NCBI GenBank assembly: GCA_026987055.1 | Contig: JALSNL010000362.1 | Location: forward strand, 1 to 9,432 | DNA: 9,432 nucleotides | Direction of reading: 5' to 3' | Source: Melioribacteraceae bacterium | GTDB lineage: Bacteria; Bacteroidota; Ignavibacteria; Ignavibacteriales; Melioribacteraceae | Part shown: positions 8,004-9,432 of the stretch, piece after piece | Position numbering within the stretch: the first letter of the stretch is position 1 | Layout of the letters: every line of letters begins with the position of its first letter | Notes under the pieces: generated by a model | What the model was told of the DNA's origin: nothing | The model's database searches: none | What the model saw: the letters and a program-made list of their open reading frames with translations, nothing else | Made by a program: the position numbers and the translations under genes

Positions 8004-8023
8004 GTACATTTAATACAATGTAC
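8004..8023. promoter_or_regulatory. GTACATT-N6-AATGTAC dyad upstream of the helicase gene
   Basis: A perfect inverted repeat has 7-bp arms GTACATT (8004-8010) and AATGTAC (8017-8023) and spacer TAATAC. It lies about 80 bp upstream of the helicase ATG. It could be an operator bound by a dimeric regulator, or a small stem in the helicase 5' leader. It is one of the few ordered elements in this AT-rich region, but no known regulator is recognised. Confidence 0.3.
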
Positions 8024-8030
8024 CTATTTA

Positions 8031-8115
8031 CTTTTTTTCATTTCTGCTTTCTGATGTTGCTAAATAAAATCCGCTTTCTATTGGTGGATTTCCGGGAAAA
8101 TTTGGAATGACAACA
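8031..8115 (-). repeat. Possible degenerate dispersed repeat or gene relic
   Basis: This patch is less AT-rich than the DNA on both sides. On the minus strand it begins GTCATTCC, followed by AAATTTTCCC and GGAA. This has the shape of the short TCATTCC...GGAA intergenic repeats common in bacterial genomes. It also reads without a stop for 28 codons (VVIPNFPGNPPIESGFYLA...) before TAA, but with no start codon or ribosome site. A second frame is also open to a TGA. Copy number cannot be judged from one window. Confidence 0.25.
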
Positions 8116-8346
8116 GTAAAACAAATGAAGAACTTTAATTGAATATTATAGAAGTTTATTAATTAACTTACAAAAATACTTAAAATTATTATCTATTCTA
8201 AGCATTACTTTTTAAATGTGCCGGATATCATAAAAAACATCTGAAAAATAAAATTTGGATTATTACTTATTTTTAATTACCCTGCACAGCTTTTTATAGT
8301 TATTTTTATAAAATAGATAAAACAAACATAATTCATTAGATTAAAA

Positions 8347-8352
8347 AGAAGG
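8347..8352 (+). promoter_or_regulatory. Ribosome binding site that fixes the TTG start of typA
   Basis: AGAAGG lies 6 nt before the TTG at 8359. An in-frame TAA at 8353-8355 directly upstream rules out any earlier start, and the first in-frame ATG is codon 105, far inside the GTPase domain. The site and the stop together leave TTG as the start. Confidence 0.75.
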
Positions 8353-8358
8353 TAAATT

Positions 8359-9432
8359 TTGAAAGCAGTAAGAAACATTGCAATAATAGCTCATGTTGAT
8401 CATGGCAAAACTACATTGATAGATCAACTACTAAAACAAAGTAATATTTTTAGAAAAAACCAAGTTGTACAAGACCAATTTTTAGATTCTAACGATTTGG
8501 AACGTGAACGCGGTATAACTATTACATCTAAAAATATTAGTATTCCGTATAAGGATATAAAAATTAATTTAATTGATACACCCGGTCACTCCGATTTTGG
8601 CGGAGAAGTTGAACGGGTACTAAAACTTGCCGATGGAGTTTTACTTTTAGTAGATTCGTTTGAGGGTCCGATGCCGCAAACCCGGTTTGTGTTGGAAAAA
8701 GCTCTTCATCTTCATCTAAAACCGATTATTGTTATAAATAAAATAGATAGACCTGATAACCGTCCTGAAGAAGTTCTTGACGAAATATACGATTTGTTCA
8801 TAGACCTTGATGCCGACGAAGAACAATTAGATTTTCCGGTTGCTTATGCAAGTGGGAAAAACGGATGGGCTGTTACAAATCTGAAAGACGAACAAAAAGA
8901 CCTAACACCATTGCTAGATTTAATTATCGAAAATATTCCGCAACCTGTTTATAAAGAAGGTTTAAGCCAGATGCAAATTACAACTTTGGATTACAATGAC
9001 TATGTTGGGCGAATTGGTATCGGAAGAGTTTTTAGAGGGACACTCAGCAAAAAAACACCAACTAGTATAATTAAACGTGACGGTTCTATAAATAATATAA
9101 ACATAAAACAAATATTTGTTTTTGAAGGATTGGAACGCATGGAAGTTGAAGAAGTTAATGCCGGAGATATTTGTGCTATTGTCGGCATTGAAGATATAGA
9201 TATTGGCGATACAATTGCAGATAGCGAAAACCCCGAACCTATGCCTATTATTGCAATTGATGAACCTACAATCAGTATGAATTTTACCGTAAACACTTCC
9301 CCATTTTACGGACAAGAAGGGAAATATGTTACATCAAGACATTTGCATGATAGGCTACAAAAAGAACTTCAACAAAACGTTGCACTTAAAGTTGAAGATA
9401 CAGGTTCGCCCGATACTTTTAAAGTCTCCGGC
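8359..9432 (+). CDS. typA: Ribosome-associated translational GTPase TypA/BipA, 3' end beyond the window
   Basis: EF-G-like GTPase that binds the ribosome and is linked to 50S assembly, stress and low-temperature growth in studied bacteria. The visible 358 codons, about 60% of the usual 600-615, show G1 AHVDHGKT (11-18), the switch I region RERGIT (50-54), G3 DTPGH (73-77), G4 NKID (127-130) and G5 ASGKNG (164-169). Domain II covers about 202-290 and the start of the EF-G-like domain III follows from about 302. Family hallmarks are [32 protein letters not shown] (here [11 protein letters not shown]) and [14 protein letters not shown]. The start is TTG, set by AGAAGG and an in-frame upstream stop. 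The frame is open to the window end, so truncation is by the edge and not a mutation. LepA and EF-G are excluded by the short G domain and the TypA-specific segments. Confidence 0.97.
   Translation, partial: MKAVRNIAIIAHVDHGKTTLIDQLLKQSNIFRKNQVVQDQFLDSNDLERERGITITSKNISIPYKDIKINLIDTPGHSDFGGEVERVLKLADGVLLLVDSFEGPMPQTRFVLEKALHLHLKPIIVINKIDRPDNRPEEVLDEIYDLFIDLDADEEQLDFPVAYASGKNGWAVTNLKDEQKDLTPLLDLIIENIPQPVYKEGLSQMQITTLDYNDYVGRIGIGRVFRGTLSKKTPTSIIKRDGSINNINIKQIFVFEGLERMEVEEVNAGDICAIVGIEDIDIGDTIADSENPEPMPIIAIDEPTISMNFTVNTSPFYGQEGKYVTSRHLHDRLQKELQQNVALKVEDTGSPDTFKVSG

Larger units (their letters stand above)
7924..8358. other. Divergent intergenic region between helicase and typA genes
   Basis: These 435 bp are very AT-rich and carry no credible gene in any frame. 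They must contain the promoters and 5' leaders of both flanking genes. Features seen inside are a GTACATT dyad (8004-8023), a more GC-rich patch that may be a relic or dispersed repeat (8031-8115), and an imperfect 18-bp palindrome near 8150-8169 around TTAATTAA. TATAAT-like hexamers are frequent, for example on the minus strand at 7972-7967, but none has a good -35 or -33 partner, so no promoter is called. Nothing else is recognised. Confidence 0.7.

Noticed and set aside
8962..9315. Two minus-strand open frames opposite typA
   Set aside because: They overlap each other and are antisense to domains II and III of TypA, which is unbroken on the plus strand.
1..9432. A new defence, mobile or biosynthetic system
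   Set aside because: Every long coding region belongs to a well-known housekeeping or respiratory family. No transposase, integrase, direct-repeat array, tRNA or foreign-looking gene cluster was seen.

Overview
The window is ordinary chromosomal DNA from an AT-rich bacterium. Base composition looks low in G+C by eye, and A/T-ending codons dominate. Three things point to the Bacteroidota/Ignavibacteriota (FCB) side of the tree: the gene order ccoI-ccoS-ccoN, a ccoN that runs on past its usual end into an acidic linker (as in CcoN-CcoO fusions), and low G+C with modest Shine-Dalgarno use. This placement is an inference from gene content; no rRNA gene is present to confirm it.

Layout. Positions 1-4098 (minus strand) hold a cytochrome cbb3 oxidase operon read right to left: ccoI (copper P1B-type ATPase), ccoS (assembly factor) and the start of ccoN (catalytic subunit, cut by the left edge). 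A 236-bp divergent intergenic region (4099-4334) carries a dyad and a direct repeat that could be an operator. Positions 4335-6164 (plus strand) hold a two-gene unit: a Na+/phosphate cotransporter of the NptA/SLC34-like family followed 15 bp later by a separate PhoU-domain protein. A perfect 13-bp stem hairpin (6166-6196) fills the 40-bp gap to the convergent gene. Positions 6205-7923 (minus strand) encode a DEAD-box RNA helicase with a DbpA-type RNA-binding domain and a very basic tail. A 435-bp AT-rich intergenic region (7924-8358) separates it from the divergent typA/bipA gene (8359 to the right edge), a ribosome-associated GTPase that starts with TTG and is cut by the window end.

How the genes work together. 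CcoI delivers copper for the CuB centre of the oxidase, CcoS is needed for cofactor loading, and CcoN is the subunit receiving haem b, haem b3 and CuB, so the left third is one microaerobic respiration and assembly module. The transporter and PhoU protein form a phosphate uptake and control pair, often seen as one fused polypeptide elsewhere. The helicase and TypA/BipA, which diverge from one intergenic region, both belong to families linked to ribosome assembly and low-temperature or stress growth.

No mobile element, CRISPR array, tRNA, rRNA or convincing new system was found. The most useful second-look items are the non-ATG starts of ccoI and typA, the candidate operators in the two divergent intergenic regions, a possible degenerate dispersed repeat near 8031-8115, and the probable ccoN-ccoO fusion running off the left edge.
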